Assembly: GCA_021325355.1 (NCBI GenBank)
Contig: JAJPHI010000020.1
Location: forward strand, 186,001 to 250,000
Length of the DNA: 64,000 nt
Source: Pseudomonadota bacterium
GTDB taxonomy: Bacteria > Desulfobacterota > Binatia > Binatales > Binataceae
Direction: 5' to 3'
The notes under the pieces were generated by a model, which was not told where the DNA came from, did no database searches, and saw nothing but the letters and a program-made list of their open reading frames with translations. Of the stretch, positions 9,143 to 19,265 are shown one piece after another. The position numbers and the translations under genes were made by a program. Positions within the stretch are counted from its first letter, which is position 1. Every line of letters starts with the position of its first letter.

Positions 9143-9748
9143 TTGATTCGGAAGAATGATCTCTGCCGGTGGTTGAGGCCGGCGCTATTTCTGACGGTGG
9201 TCCTCGCCGGATGCGGTACGCATCAGAGCGCGCCTCCTGAACCGGCGGCCGCGGAGGAACCGGCGAGTCCGGAAGCCCGGATCAGCATCACTTATTCGCA
9301 TCCGGGCGACCATCTGCAGTCGATGGTGGTGACCAAGTACGGCGGCGCGCAAACCCTCAGGACCGGCGAGACCTCACAAGGGTCGGCCAGCGTGGTGCGT
9401 TTTGACGGAGGCGTCGTGGTGTGGGAGTTTGCCGCGCCGGAAAAAGGTCTGGTTCAGGATCTGCCGTTGCTGGGGCACAAGCATGAACCACCACTGGCCC
9501 CGCAGCAGGTCAAATACGGCACCTTGCCCGCAGGATTTGTCCAGAGCACGCCGGACAGCGGCCCGCCCGAACCGTTGCAGGCCAATCAGTATTACGTGTT
9601 CACGGTCATCCGCAGCTCCGGCTCCATGAGTTACGAAGCGGTCAAGGTCAACGGCGATGGATCGCTCGAAGCGTTCGCCGCGGAACCGCGAGCGGGCAAC
9701 AGCTTCCGCCTGTGTTGCAATGTTCCGGCGGATTTTCCTTCGAGCTAG
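9143..9748 (+). CDS. Putative lipoprotein, unknown function
   Basis: A TTG start gives 201 residues with a lipoprotein signal: basic start, hydrophobic RPALFLTVVLAGCG with the lipobox cysteine at about residue 24, then a Pro/Ala/Glu-rich linker. The remainder is a globular beta-rich domain without recognisable motifs. A CC pair (FRLCCNV) occurs near the C terminus. Outer-membrane or periplasmic anchoring is inferred from the lipobox. No ATG is better placed, and no clear Shine-Dalgarno is visible. It lies directly after the DUF2231 gene and may belong to the same transcript. Confidence 0.6.
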   Translation: MIRKNDLCRWLRPALFLTVVLAGCGTHQSAPPEPAAAEEPASPEARISITYSHPGDHLQSMVVTKYGGAQTLRTGETSQGSASVVRFDGGVVVWEFAAPEKGLVQDLPLLGHKHEPPLAPQQVKYGTLPAGFVQSTPDSGPPEPLQANQYYVFTVIRSSGSMSYEAVKVNGDGSLEAFAAEPRAGNSFRLCCNVPADFPSS

Positions 9749-9818
9749 TCTGCTCCCGCATCGCGACGGTGGCGCGCGAAGTTGACGCGCACGTTGGTGC
9801 GCAAGGCAAAGGTTCCCG

Positions 9819-10847
9819 GTGAAGATGAAGGTTGCACGACTCTACGACTTTGGTGACGTTCGGATCGAAGAGCAGGCGCGCCCGGAGATTGGTCCCGAAG
9901 ACCTGCTGGTGCGCACGCTGGCCTGCGGCATCTGCTCGGGCGACATCATGCCGTGGTACATCCGGCGCAAGGCGCCGCTGGTTTTCGGCCATGAACCGGT
10001 GGGAATCGTCGAAGAGGTGGGCAGCGCCGTGCGCGATTTCCGCCCGGGCGACCGGGTTTTCGTGCATCATCATGCGCCCTGCTTCCGCTGCGTCGCCTGC
10101 CGCCGAGGGGAATATGTCCAATGCGCCACCTGGCGCGGAACCAATATCGAGCCGGGCGGCATGGCCGAATTCTTTCGCGTCCGACCGCCCAATCAAAGCG
10201 ACACGCTCAGATTGCCGCCCGGGATGGCCGATGCGGACGGTGTGCTGATCGAGCCGACCGCATGCGTCGTCAAGTCGATGCGTCGCGCGGGTCTGCGCCC
10301 TGGCGATACCATCTTGATCATCGGACTCGGCATCATGGGGATGCTGCACGTGCAGCTTGCGCGTCATCGCGGGGCGGGGATGATCCTCGGCGCCGATTTG
10401 TTCGAAGCCCGCGCGCGACGCTCGGTTGAGCTGGGCGCATCGCACGGCTTGGTGGTCGCCGAGGGCAATCTTGTCGCCCAGGTGCGCGAACTGACGGACG
10501 GGGCGATGGCCGATGTGGTGATCGTCGGGCCGGGCACCTCGGCGGCAATCGCCGCCGGTATCGCGGCCGCGGGCAAGGGTGCGACGGTAGTGCAGTTCAC
10601 CGCCACGCCGCCCGAGGACGAGCTGATACTGCGGCTGCACGACCTGTACTTCAACGAGACGCGTCTGATTCCCAGCTATTCGTGCGGCCCCGACGACACG
10701 CGAGAGGCGCTCGACCTGGTCGCGCGCGGCGTCATCAGCGCGCGCAATCTGGTGACCGATCAGTTTCCGCTGACGGCGATCAATGCGGCCCTGGCGCAGG
10801 CGCAGAATCCGCAGTCGCTCAAGGTGGTGGTGACGTTCAACGCTTAA
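9819..10847 (+). CDS. Zinc-dependent alcohol dehydrogenase, medium-chain (MDR)
   Basis: An NAD(P)-dependent sugar-alcohol, threonine or alcohol dehydrogenase of the zinc MDR superfamily. Catalytic zinc ligands are suggested by CGICSGD (about C38) and GHEPVG (about H60). The structural zinc site has the full C-x2-C-x2-C-x7-C spacing in PCFRCVACRRGEYVQC. The cofactor fold contains LIIGLGIMGMLHVQLAR. It reads 342 residues from GTG 9819, which has an AAAGG about 7 nt upstream; ATG 9825 is possible. The sequence is closest to sorbitol/threonine dehydrogenase-like members, but the substrate cannot be read from sequence. It is convergent with the lipoprotein gene downstream. Confidence 0.85.
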   Translation: MKMKVARLYDFGDVRIEEQARPEIGPEDLLVRTLACGICSGDIMPWYIRRKAPLVFGHEPVGIVEEVGSAVRDFRPGDRVFVHHHAPCFRCVACRRGEYVQCATWRGTNIEPGGMAEFFRVRPPNQSDTLRLPPGMADADGVLIEPTACVVKSMRRAGLRPGDTILIIGLGIMGMLHVQLARHRGAGMILGADLFEARARRSVELGASHGLVVAEGNLVAQVRELTDGAMADVVIVGPGTSAAIAAGIAAAGKGATVVQFTATPPEDELILRLHDLYFNETRLIPSYSCGPDDTREALDLVARGVISARNLVTDQFPLTAINAALAQAQNPQSLKVVVTFNA

Positions 10848-10864
10848 GCCCGCGCCGGCATGAA

Positions 10865-10895
10865 GAAGGGCGCCCGCTTCGCACGAGCGCCCTTC
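10865..10895. terminator. Hairpin between convergent genes (9-bp stem)
   Basis: GAAGGGCGC (10865-10873) and GCGCCCTTC (10887-10895) form a perfect 9-bp stem with a 13-nt loop. It lies 17 nt after the dehydrogenase stop and 25 nt after the convergent lipoprotein gene. There is no T-run, so intrinsic termination is uncertain, but the place and symmetry suit a two-way terminator. Confidence 0.5.
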
Positions 10896-10920
10896 GACTC
10901 ACGATTCCTCAGCCGCTTGA

Positions 10921-11316
10921 TTAGGAAGCTGCGGGCGCCGGAGCTGCCTCACTGGGCGAAGCCGCAGGTGCTGCGGCCGGCTTGTAGTGATGGCGGACAT
11001 GCATGTGGTGCATGTAGTGATGATGCACCTCGGTGTTCTGAACCTTGGCGGCGATCGCTTCGGCACGATCAGCCGCAGCCTTGGCATCGGCCGCCGCCTG
11101 ATCGGTCTTATTCGCTGCGGCTTCGGCCGCCGCGGCCGACTGCTGAGCATTGGTAGCGGCGGTCTCCGCGCGCGTGGCCGCCTGATCCGCCTGCGTCGCA
11201 GCGTTAGTGGCCCTCTGAGCCGCATCCTGACCCGAACATCCTGCCATCAGGGAAAGGGCTAATACCGCCCCTGCCAACCCCAGCAGTTTCGAAGTCATCC
11301 CGACTGACCCTTCCAT
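10921..11316 (-). CDS. Alanine-zipper lipoprotein with His-rich tail
   Basis: The 131-residue product has a lipoprotein signal with lipobox LMAGC (Cys about 26). An Ala-rich heptad region of roughly 60 residues follows, resembling the alanine-zipper helices of Lpp/OprI-type outer-membrane lipoproteins. Unusually, it ends in a histidine-rich segment (EVHHHYMHHMHVRHHY) and a Pro/Ala tail. AAGGAGG with 6 nt spacing fixes the ATG at 11316. A shorter paralogue without the His tail lies at 13899-14171, on the other side of groEL. A structural envelope role is inferred; metal binding by the His/Met tail is speculation. There is no C-terminal Lys of the kind Lpp uses for peptidoglycan attachment. Confidence 0.75.
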   Translation of the reverse strand: MEGSVGMTSKLLGLAGAVLALSLMAGCSGQDAAQRATNAATQADQAATRAETAATNAQQSAAAAEAAANKTDQAAADAKAAADRAEAIAAKVQNTEVHHHYMHHMHVRHHYKPAAAPAASPSEAAPAPAAS

Positions 11317-11520
11317 CCTTTTCCTCCTTAATTTCCCGGGGCAACGCGGCTCACAACAACTACACCGCTCATTTACCCAATCCCAACCGTTTTTACAGTG
11401 CCAGCGGCGTCAGCATACAGTATGGGTGATCTGCTAGCAATCGGAATATCTGACGCCAAATTGACCGTTTTTCCGCCCGATTGACTATGGCGCGGCATCG
11501 CGTACCCGCGATCGGCGCCT

Positions 11521-13230
<1,710 letters not shown>

Positions 13231-13362
13231 TTTGGTCTGTTGCTCTCCGCGTTAAGAATTCAGCAGTAGTGTCGGGTAAACCCCGCCGCGACTTAAAATA
13301 AGCCCTGAAATCGATTTTGCAAGCGACCCCCTGGCCTTTCGCTCATCTCTGAGGGGTGTACG

Positions 13363-13824
13363 ATGGACCACATGCGCCCGCAACAATCGCGGCCCGAAGG
13401 GCTGTATGGAGACGGCCGCGGGTCGATCCGCGCCGCCAACGGCCATCGTCGAACCCTCGCCGTCGTCTGTGTGTTCACCATGTTGACAGCGGTCCATGTG
13501 CCCGCCGGGCAGGCCTGTTCCCACACCTTTCGCGGCCTTTCCAGCGTAATTCTCGCGCAGGACGCGGGCGCCGATGATGAATCGGAGGTTCCGCCGGCCG
13601 ATCTCGAAAAGTACATCGCGGTCTACAAAGCGATGCAGCGGGACCGCAGTCTGACGGTTGAGGCGGCGGCAGCGCAACAAGGCATGACATTGCAACAATT
13701 CCGTGCTCTCGAAGCCCGCGTCGAACGGGACGACGCGGCGATGCAGCATGTTCGCGACGAACTGCAGGCCGCCGCCCGTCGGCCGCTCGCGAGCGGTTCG
13801 CCGTCGCGCACGGCACCTCAATAA
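13363..13824 (+). CDS. Small secreted or membrane-anchored protein, unknown
   Basis: The 153-residue product starts at ATG 13363, preceded by GAGGGG with about 7 nt spacing. A basic N terminus precedes a hydrophobic stretch (about 31-47, TLAVVCVFTMLTAVHVPAG), so it is exported or anchored. The mature part is acidic then helical, with VYKAMQRDRSLTVEAAAAQQ and a helix-turn-helix-like arrangement (QGMTLQQFRALEARVERDD) that looks conserved. I do not recognise a domain. It is divergent from groEL and convergent with a lipoprotein gene, and a perfect 13-bp hairpin follows it. Confidence 0.6.
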   Translation: MDHMRPQQSRPEGLYGDGRGSIRAANGHRRTLAVVCVFTMLTAVHVPAGQACSHTFRGLSSVILAQDAGADDESEVPPADLEKYIAVYKAMQRDRSLTVEAAAAQQGMTLQQFRALEARVERDDAAMQHVRDELQAAARRPLASGSPSRTAPQ

Positions 13825-13840
13825 CTCTTCGATGCGCAAG

Positions 13841-13876
13841 AGGACGGGCGGCGAGGATTGACCCGCCGCCCGTCCT
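13841..13876. terminator. Perfect 13-bp hairpin between convergent genes
   Basis: AGGACGGGCGGCG (13841-13853) pairs exactly with CGCCGCCCGTCCT (13864-13876) around a 10-nt loop. It lies 16 nt after the upstream gene and 22 nt from the end of the convergent lipoprotein gene. No T-run follows on either strand. A bidirectional transcription stop or mRNA 3'-end stabiliser is the likely role. Confidence 0.65.
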
Positions 13877-13898
13877 GGCATCTCAACAATCTGTTACT

Positions 13899-14171
13899 TT
13901 ACTTCGTGACCGAGGCGCGGAAGGCAGCCTCCACCCGATCGGCCGCATCGTTGGCGGCGCGAGCCGAATCCTCAGCCGCGTTGGCGTTCTGTTGCGCGTG
14001 CTGCGCGGCGGCAGCGGCTTGACTGGCCGAATTCTCCGCATTGCTGGCCGCCGTACTCGCCCGCTGGGCGTCGGCTTCAGCCTTTTGCGTGGCTTGCGTA
14101 ACGTCCCCGGAACACCCGGCGAGTAATCCCACGATTGAAAGAATCCCAATAAATCCGGCAACTTTCTTCAT
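13899..14171 (-). CDS. Short alanine-zipper (Lpp-like) lipoprotein
   Basis: The 90-residue product has a lipobox (GLLAGCSG, Cys about 20) followed by about 65 residues of Ala/Asn/Gln-rich heptads, ending FRASVTK. This fits an alanine-zipper outer-membrane lipoprotein like Lpp/OprI. The C-terminal Lys could in principle be linked to peptidoglycan, as in Lpp, but that is inference. GGAGGAGC about 7 nt upstream supports the ATG at 14171. It is a paralogue of the His-tailed lipoprotein at 10921-11316; the two flank groEL and the small secreted gene. Confidence 0.75.
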   Translation of the reverse strand: MKKVAGFIGILSIVGLLAGCSGDVTQATQKAEADAQRASTAASNAENSASQAAAAAQHAQQNANAAEDSARAANDAADRVEAAFRASVTK

Positions 14172-14330
14172 CCGAGCTGCTCCTCCGCTCTTGTCCAGCC
14201 AAGAAATTCGATGTTGCTATTGCGAGCGCGGCCGGAAAAATCCCCCAGCCCCTCAAACTCGCCCATAGTTGCAAATCGATCTGCCTGAGGCAAGCAGGCA
14301 ATTACGATCAATTGAAGACGCCTGAGCTCC

Positions 14331-15479
14331 CTAAAGGAATTCGGCGAAAACCGAGTCAGCAACTTCGAGTCCGCGTTCGCTCAGCCGAATCCATCCGCCC
14401 TCGCGCAGCAGTACGCCGCCGGCCGTCAGCCGGGCGGCGACACTGCCGAAGACTTCGTCGAAATCGCAGCCAAACCGGCTGCGGAAACGCGCGCTGTCGA
14501 GACCGCTCCGCAGCCGCAGGTTGAGAAAGACGAACTCGCCCATCGCCGTTCGGCCGTCGATCACTTCGCTTCCGGCTTCGGCCTCGCCACGGCCCTCGAC
14601 GAGCGTCAGGTATCGCGCGGGCAGTTTCTCGTTCCACCAGCGCCGCCCGCCGGCGCCTTCACCGGCGAAGCTATGGGCGCCCGCGCCGATACCCAGATAG
14701 CTTTCCCCGCGCCAGTAGCTCAGGTTATGGCGCGCCTCGTGACCGCGCGGCGCGAAGTTCGAGATTTCGTACATCGGATAGCCCTGTTGCGGAAGCTCGT
14801 CGCGCACCAGCGCGTACATCGCGGCCTGCAAATCCTCGTCAAGCGGACGGATACGACCGCGCTGCAAATCGGCGAAGAACGCGGTCCCCGGTTCGAAGGT
14901 CAGGTTGTAGGCCGAAACGTGATCCGGTTCGAGCGCGACCGCTTCCATGAGGTCGCGTCTCACGTCCGCGAGCGTCTGTCCCGGGACGGCGAAGATCAGG
15001 TCGAGATTGAGGCGCGCGAACCCGACCTGCCGCGCCGCCCGCGCCGCGCTGCGGGTCTCCTCCGCCGTATGAATGCGCCCGAGGTATTTGAGGATTGCAG
15101 GATTGAACGACTGCGCGCCGAAACTTATCCGATTGACGCCGGCCGCGCGAAATCCCGCCAGGGCGCGCTCAGCCACCGTCCCGGGGTTGGCCTCGAGCGT
15201 TATCTCCGTGTCGTCGGCGATACCGCAGGTGGCCGCCACGCTCTCGAGAATGCGGGCGATCGAGGCGGGTTGGAAGAGTGACGGCGTCCCGCCGCCAAAA
15301 AAAATCGTCTTGACCGGGCAACCGGCGAACGGCGTCTGCGTCCCGCGATGCCGGATTTCGGCGATGATCGCCGCAGTGTAGCGGTCTTCCGGCCAACTGG
15401 TCGCCGCGTGCGAATTGAAATCGCAGTAGGGACACTTCGCCACACAGTACGGGATGTGGATATACAGTGAAAACGCCAT
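14331..15479 (-). CDS. hemW: Radical SAM haem chaperone HemW
   Basis: HemN-like radical SAM protein, 382 aa. IHIPYCVAKCPYCDF near the N terminus has the C-x3-C-x2-C cluster site but not the fourth Cys of true HemN, which marks HemW, a haem-binding protein thought to deliver haem to respiratory enzymes. IFFGGGTPSLF and EANPGTV are typical radical SAM/HemW segments, and the C-terminal HemN domain contains YWRGESYLGIGAGAHS. Older annotations call such genes coproporphyrinogen III oxidase. It is divergent from murJ. Confidence 0.92.
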   Translation of the reverse strand: MAFSLYIHIPYCVAKCPYCDFNSHAATSWPEDRYTAAIIAEIRHRGTQTPFAGCPVKTIFFGGGTPSLFQPASIARILESVAATCGIADDTEITLEANPGTVAERALAGFRAAGVNRISFGAQSFNPAILKYLGRIHTAEETRSAARAARQVGFARLNLDLIFAVPGQTLADVRRDLMEAVALEPDHVSAYNLTFEPGTAFFADLQRGRIRPLDEDLQAAMYALVRDELPQQGYPMYEISNFAPRGHEARHNLSYWRGESYLGIGAGAHSFAGEGAGGRRWWNEKLPARYLTLVEGRGEAEAGSEVIDGRTAMGEFVFLNLRLRSGLDSARFRSRFGCDFDEVFGSVAARLTAGGVLLREGGWIRLSERGLEVADSVFAEFL

Positions 15480-15569
15480 CAGGAACTACCCCGATCTTAC
15501 GCGGACGGAGCGCGCGGCTCTATCGGTAACGAGCGTCGGCTCCGCCTACACCGCGCGGCGGCCGGTCGA

Positions 15570-15575
15570 TATACT
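15570..15575 (+). promoter_or_regulatory. Possible -10 box upstream of murJ
   Basis: TATACT at 15570-15575 in the hemW-murJ divergent gap would start a transcript near 15582, just before the murJ open frame begins at 15604. No clear -35 is seen. Confidence 0.3.
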
Positions 15576-15630
15576 AACCGCGACTTCCGTCGCGAGGGTT
15601 TAACCAATCAGCACCTGGCCTCAGCACGAC

Positions 15631-17274
15631 CTGGCTGGCGAGCCCGCGACCGCACCCCGGACGCCGACACCGTCCGGGCGCGCGGCGAAACTGGTCGGCA
15701 GCTCGAATCTCGCCTTTTTGGTGGCGGCCGGTATCCTGCTGAGCCGCATCGCCGGACTTCTGCGCGAAAGCATCTTCGCCCATTACCTCGGCAACTCGGC
15801 GGCCGCCGACGCCTTCAAGGCCGGCTTCCGCATCCCGAACATCCTGCAGAACCTGTTCGGCGAGGGCGTCCTCTCCGCCTCGTTCATCCCGGTCTACAGC
15901 CGGCTGATGAGCGAGGGCGACGACGAAGCGGCGGACCTGCTGGCCTGGGCGGTGGGCGCGACGCTGGCCCTGGTTATCTCGATCCTCGTGGTTGGCGGCG
16001 TGGTCTTCACGCCCTACCTGATCGACGCGATCGCCCCCGGTTTCCATGGCGCCAAACGCGCGCTGACGATTCAGATCGTGCAGGTGCTGTTCCCCGGCGC
16101 GGGACTGCTCGTGATGTCGGCGTGGTGCCTCGGCGTCCTCAACAGCCATCATCGCTTCTTTGCCTCCTACACCGCACCGGTCGCCTGGAACGCGGCAATT
16201 ATCGCGTGCTTGATCTTCTACGGTCCGCACAGCACCCAGGACCATCTCGCGATCAAGGCCGCCTGGGGCTCGGTCATCGGCGCGGGACTGCAGATCGTGG
16301 TGCAACTGCCGCAGATGCTGCCGCTGATGGGGCGTTTGCGTCTCCGCTTCCGCACGGTGCGCCGGGAACTGCGCAGCGTCTTCAACAATCTGATGCCGGT
16401 GATTGCCAGTCGCGGCGTGGCGCAGGTCAGCGGCTATATCGATAATATTTTGGCGAGTCTGCTGCCGACCGGCGCGGTCGCCGCTCTCAATTATGCGCAA
16501 ATTCTCTACCTGCTGCCGGTGAGTCTGTTCGGGATGTCGGTCGCGGCGGCGGAATTGCCGACGATGTCGCGCACCACCGCGGCGACCACGAGCCAGGCCA
16601 CAGAGGCGCTGCGCGTGCGCCTCAACAACGGCCTCCGCCAGATCGCTTTCATGGTGATTCCGTCGGCCGCCGCGTTTCTCTTGATCGGCGACGTGATCAC
16701 CGCGCTGCTGTTTCAATCCGGCGCGTTCCATCATGCGGACGCCCTCTATGTCTGGTCGATTCTGGCCGGTTCCGCCGTTGGACTGCTGGCGGCAACGATG
16801 AGCCGTCTCTACAACTCGACCTACTATGCCCTCTGGGATACGCGCACGCCGCTGCGTTATGCGCTCGTCCGCGTCGCCCTGACCCTCGTGCTCGGCTACC
16901 TCTGCGCGATCGTCCTGCCGCCGCGCCTTGGGGTGCCGTCGCGATGGGGCGTGGCCGGGCTGAGCGCTTCGGCAGGCGTCGCCGCATGGGTTGAGTTCGC
17001 GCTGCTGCGCTGGAGTCTTAACCGGCGGCTGGGATGGACCGGGCTCGACCGGGGCTATCTGCTGCGACTGTGGGCGATGGCCCTGAGCGCAGGAACGATC
17101 GCCTTCGCGCTGAAGCTCGAGCTCCATCGCGGGCCGCGCCTGACCGGGCTCGCCGTGCTGCCGGTTTACGGGCTCATCTACTTCGGTCTCGCCTGGTGGT
17201 CCGGGGTTCCGGAATTGACGCGTCTGACGCGGACGGTTGCGGCGCGGGTGCAGACGGCTCGCGCGCGTCAATAA
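15631..17274 (+). CDS. murJ: Lipid II flippase MurJ (start uncertain)
   Basis: Inner-membrane MOP-family flippase that moves lipid II to the periplasm for peptidoglycan synthesis. Many membrane helices and the MurJ signatures LSRIAGLLRE, FRIPNILQNLFGEGVLSASFIPVY and NYAQILYLLP are present. The first usable start codons are TTG 15718 and GTG 15721, but the frame is open back to the stop at 15601-15603. The residues just before (AKLVGSSNLAFL) look like genuine MurJ N terminus. There is no ATG, GTG or TTG between 15604 and 15718, so initiation at CTG 15631, a rare ATC at 15607, or a sequence error is possible. The coordinate given takes the CTG. The 3' end is firm. Confidence 0.85.
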   Translation: MAGEPATAPRTPTPSGRAAKLVGSSNLAFLVAAGILLSRIAGLLRESIFAHYLGNSAAADAFKAGFRIPNILQNLFGEGVLSASFIPVYSRLMSEGDDEAADLLAWAVGATLALVISILVVGGVVFTPYLIDAIAPGFHGAKRALTIQIVQVLFPGAGLLVMSAWCLGVLNSHHRFFASYTAPVAWNAAIIACLIFYGPHSTQDHLAIKAAWGSVIGAGLQIVVQLPQMLPLMGRLRLRFRTVRRELRSVFNNLMPVIASRGVAQVSGYIDNILASLLPTGAVAALNYAQILYLLPVSLFGMSVAAAELPTMSRTTAATTSQATEALRVRLNNGLRQIAFMVIPSAAAFLLIGDVITALLFQSGAFHHADALYVWSILAGSAVGLLAATMSRLYNSTYYALWDTRTPLRYALVRVALTLVLGYLCAIVLPPRLGVPSRWGVAGLSASAGVAAWVEFALLRWSLNRRLGWTGLDRGYLLRLWAMALSAGTIAFALKLELHRGPRLTGLAVLPVYGLIYFGLAWWSGVPELTRLTRTVAARVQTARARQ

Positions 17275-17292
17275 GCGGCATCGATCGCACCC

Positions 17293-18021
17293 ATGATGCG
17301 TCGGGAGAGCCGCTTCGCCTACACCTGCAATCGATGCGGTCTGTGCTGCCGCGACCAGGTGATTACGCTCTCCCCCTACGACGTGCTGCGGATCGCGCGG
17401 GCGACCGGCCTTTCGACCGGCGCGGCGGTCAGACGCTACACGCGGCGGCGCGGCTCGCTGCTCCGGTTCAACGCGGACGGCCGCTGCGCCGCGCTCGACG
17501 GCGCCGCGTGCACGATCCATCCGGGACGCCCGCTGGCCTGCCGGCTCTATCCCCTCGGTCTCGAGCGCGCGCCCGACGGCAGCGAAGTCTACGTGCGGCT
17601 CGAACCGGTCGCCGGATCACGCGGTGCGTATGGCGATCACGGCACCGTCGCCGATTTTCTTGCCGACCAGGGCATCGGCGATGATCTCAAGGCGAATGAC
17701 CAGTATCGCGCCCTGCTGGCGCAGCTTCGCGAACGGATCAACGAACTGGTCGATTTCGACCGGGTCGAACCACGCGAGTTCTGGCGCGTCGCCGCGCGGG
17801 AGGCGCTCGCGGAGGCCGACTATGATCCGAATCGGCTCATCGAGGCGCTGTTCGATGCCGACAGTTGCGGCGGCGCGGCGGATGGCGCGGACGCGGTCGG
17901 TGCGCACTGCCGCAGCCTCGAGCGCATGATCGCGAGCGAGCGTGACCCGGCGCTTCTCGCCGCCGCCGGAATTATGCTGGCGGTCAGTCTCGGTCTTTCA
18001 CCGCGCGTGCTTGCCGCCTGA
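17293..18021 (+). CDS. YkgJ family cysteine-cluster protein
   Basis: The 242-residue soluble protein has the YkgJ-type zinc/iron-chelating pattern. The N-terminal cysteines are in YTCNRCGLCCRD, and CTIHPGRPLACRLYPLGL follows, which together probably bind one metal or Fe-S centre. The C-terminal half is helical with no named domain. The substrate and role of the family are poorly known. It begins 18 nt after murJ, on the same strand, so it may be co-transcribed. Confidence 0.8.
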   Translation: MMRRESRFAYTCNRCGLCCRDQVITLSPYDVLRIARATGLSTGAAVRRYTRRRGSLLRFNADGRCAALDGAACTIHPGRPLACRLYPLGLERAPDGSEVYVRLEPVAGSRGAYGDHGTVADFLADQGIGDDLKANDQYRALLAQLRERINELVDFDRVEPREFWRVAAREALAEADYDPNRLIEALFDADSCGGAADGADAVGAHCRSLERMIASERDPALLAAAGIMLAVSLGLSPRVLAA

Positions 18022-18029
18022 GGCGATGG

Positions 18030-19217
18030 TCAACGCGACTTGGGCAGGCCGAGCACGCGCTCGGCGATAATGTTGCGCTGAATTTCGGAAGTGCCGGCCT
18101 CGATCGTGTTGGCGCGCGATCGCAGGAAGTGATACTGCCACCGCCCGCCCTGGATCGCATGCTCGGATCCGCGCATCAACTGGCTCGCCGGACCTTCGAG
18201 CGCGATCACGAACTCCATCATGCGCTGATTGAGCTCGGACCAGGCGAGCTTCGAGATCGATCCGACCGGGCCCGGGTCGCCGCCCCTCAGGATCTTCGAG
18301 AAGGTGCGATACGCCGTGAAGCGCATCATCTCGAGGTCCACGTAGAACTGCGCGAGCTGCTGGCGCAGCACCGGATCCTCCGTCGCCGGCCGGCCGTTGC
18401 GCTGCGTCTGGCGCGCCAGATCCACAATCTCGTCAAAGATGATCCGAAAACGCATCACGGAGGCGAGCGCGTTGGTGCCGCGCTCGTTCATCAGCGTGGT
18501 GGTGGCCACGCGCCAGCCCTCGTTGAGCGGCCCCAGGAGGTTGGTGCGCGGCACGCGGACGTCATCGAAGAACATCTCGTTGAATTCCGCTTCACCGGTC
18601 ATCTGACGCAGCGGCTTGACCGTCACGCCGGGCGTCTTCATATCCACCAGCAGGCAGGAAATGCCGCGATGCTTCGGCGCGTCGGGGTCAGTGCGGGCAA
18701 GCAGCAGGCACCATTGCGCGACGTGGGCGAGGGTCGTCCATACTTTGTGACCGTTGACCACGAATTCGTCGCCGCGAAGCTCGGCGCGGGTCTTGAGCGA
18801 GGCCACGTCCGAGCCGGCGTTGGGTTCGGAATAACCCTGACACCAGATCTCCTCGCCGCTCAAAATCTTCGCCAGATAGCGCTCTTTCTGCTCGGGCGTG
18901 CCGTGCGTGATGATCGTCGGACCGACCATCGAGAGGCCAATCACATTGAGCGCGCCGGGCGCGCGGACACGCGCCGACTCCTCGTTGAAGATCGCCATCT
19001 CGACCTGGCTCGCCCCCTGACCGCCGTATTCCTTCGGCCAGGCCATCCCGAGGAAGCCGTTGTCGTAGAGCCGCCGCTGCCAGTCGCGCAGGAACTCGAT
19101 ACCGGCAACCCCGGGCGGGCGTTTCCCTTCGGTCCATCCGGGCGGCAGGTTGGTGGCGAAGAACCGGCGGACGCGCTCGCGGAAACGTTCTTCCTCAGGG
19201 CTGTAGCTCAGGTCCAT
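18030..19217 (-). CDS. Acyl-CoA dehydrogenase
   Basis: FAD-dependent alpha,beta-dehydrogenation of an acyl-CoA. The 395 residues have the three-part fold: N-terminal helices with GMAWPKEYGG, the FAD site QGYSEPNAGSDVASLKTRA with GHKVWTT, a beta domain ending RVPRTNLLG, and a C-terminal helical domain ending EAGTSEIQRNIIAERVLGLP. This is the large FadE/steroid-type subgroup common in degraders of unusual acids; substrate is not readable. The catalytic Glu cannot be fixed by eye. The gene is about 48 nt after a small ferritin-like gene on the same strand. A related dehydrogenase lies at 25456-26640. Confidence 0.92.
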   Translation of the reverse strand: MDLSYSPEEERFRERVRRFFATNLPPGWTEGKRPPGVAGIEFLRDWQRRLYDNGFLGMAWPKEYGGQGASQVEMAIFNEESARVRAPGALNVIGLSMVGPTIITHGTPEQKERYLAKILSGEEIWCQGYSEPNAGSDVASLKTRAELRGDEFVVNGHKVWTTLAHVAQWCLLLARTDPDAPKHRGISCLLVDMKTPGVTVKPLRQMTGEAEFNEMFFDDVRVPRTNLLGPLNEGWRVATTTLMNERGTNALASVMRFRIIFDEIVDLARQTQRNGRPATEDPVLRQQLAQFYVDLEMMRFTAYRTFSKILRGGDPGPVGSISKLAWSELNQRMMEFVIALEGPASQLMRGSEHAIQGGRWQYHFLRSRANTIEAGTSEIQRNIIAERVLGLPKSR

Positions 19218-19265
19218 CCTTGGATGCTCCGTTATAGCTTCTCGTCTAAAGCCGTGCCGTCGCCT

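Noticed and set aside
13231-13362. CIRCE element upstream of groEL
   Set aside because: No TTAGCACTC-N9-GAGTGCTAA-like inverted repeat is present.
15574-17520. 648-residue open frame on the minus strand over murJ
   Set aside because: Antisense to a clearly coding murJ and low-complexity Arg/Gln/His-rich; typical of high-GC shadow frames.
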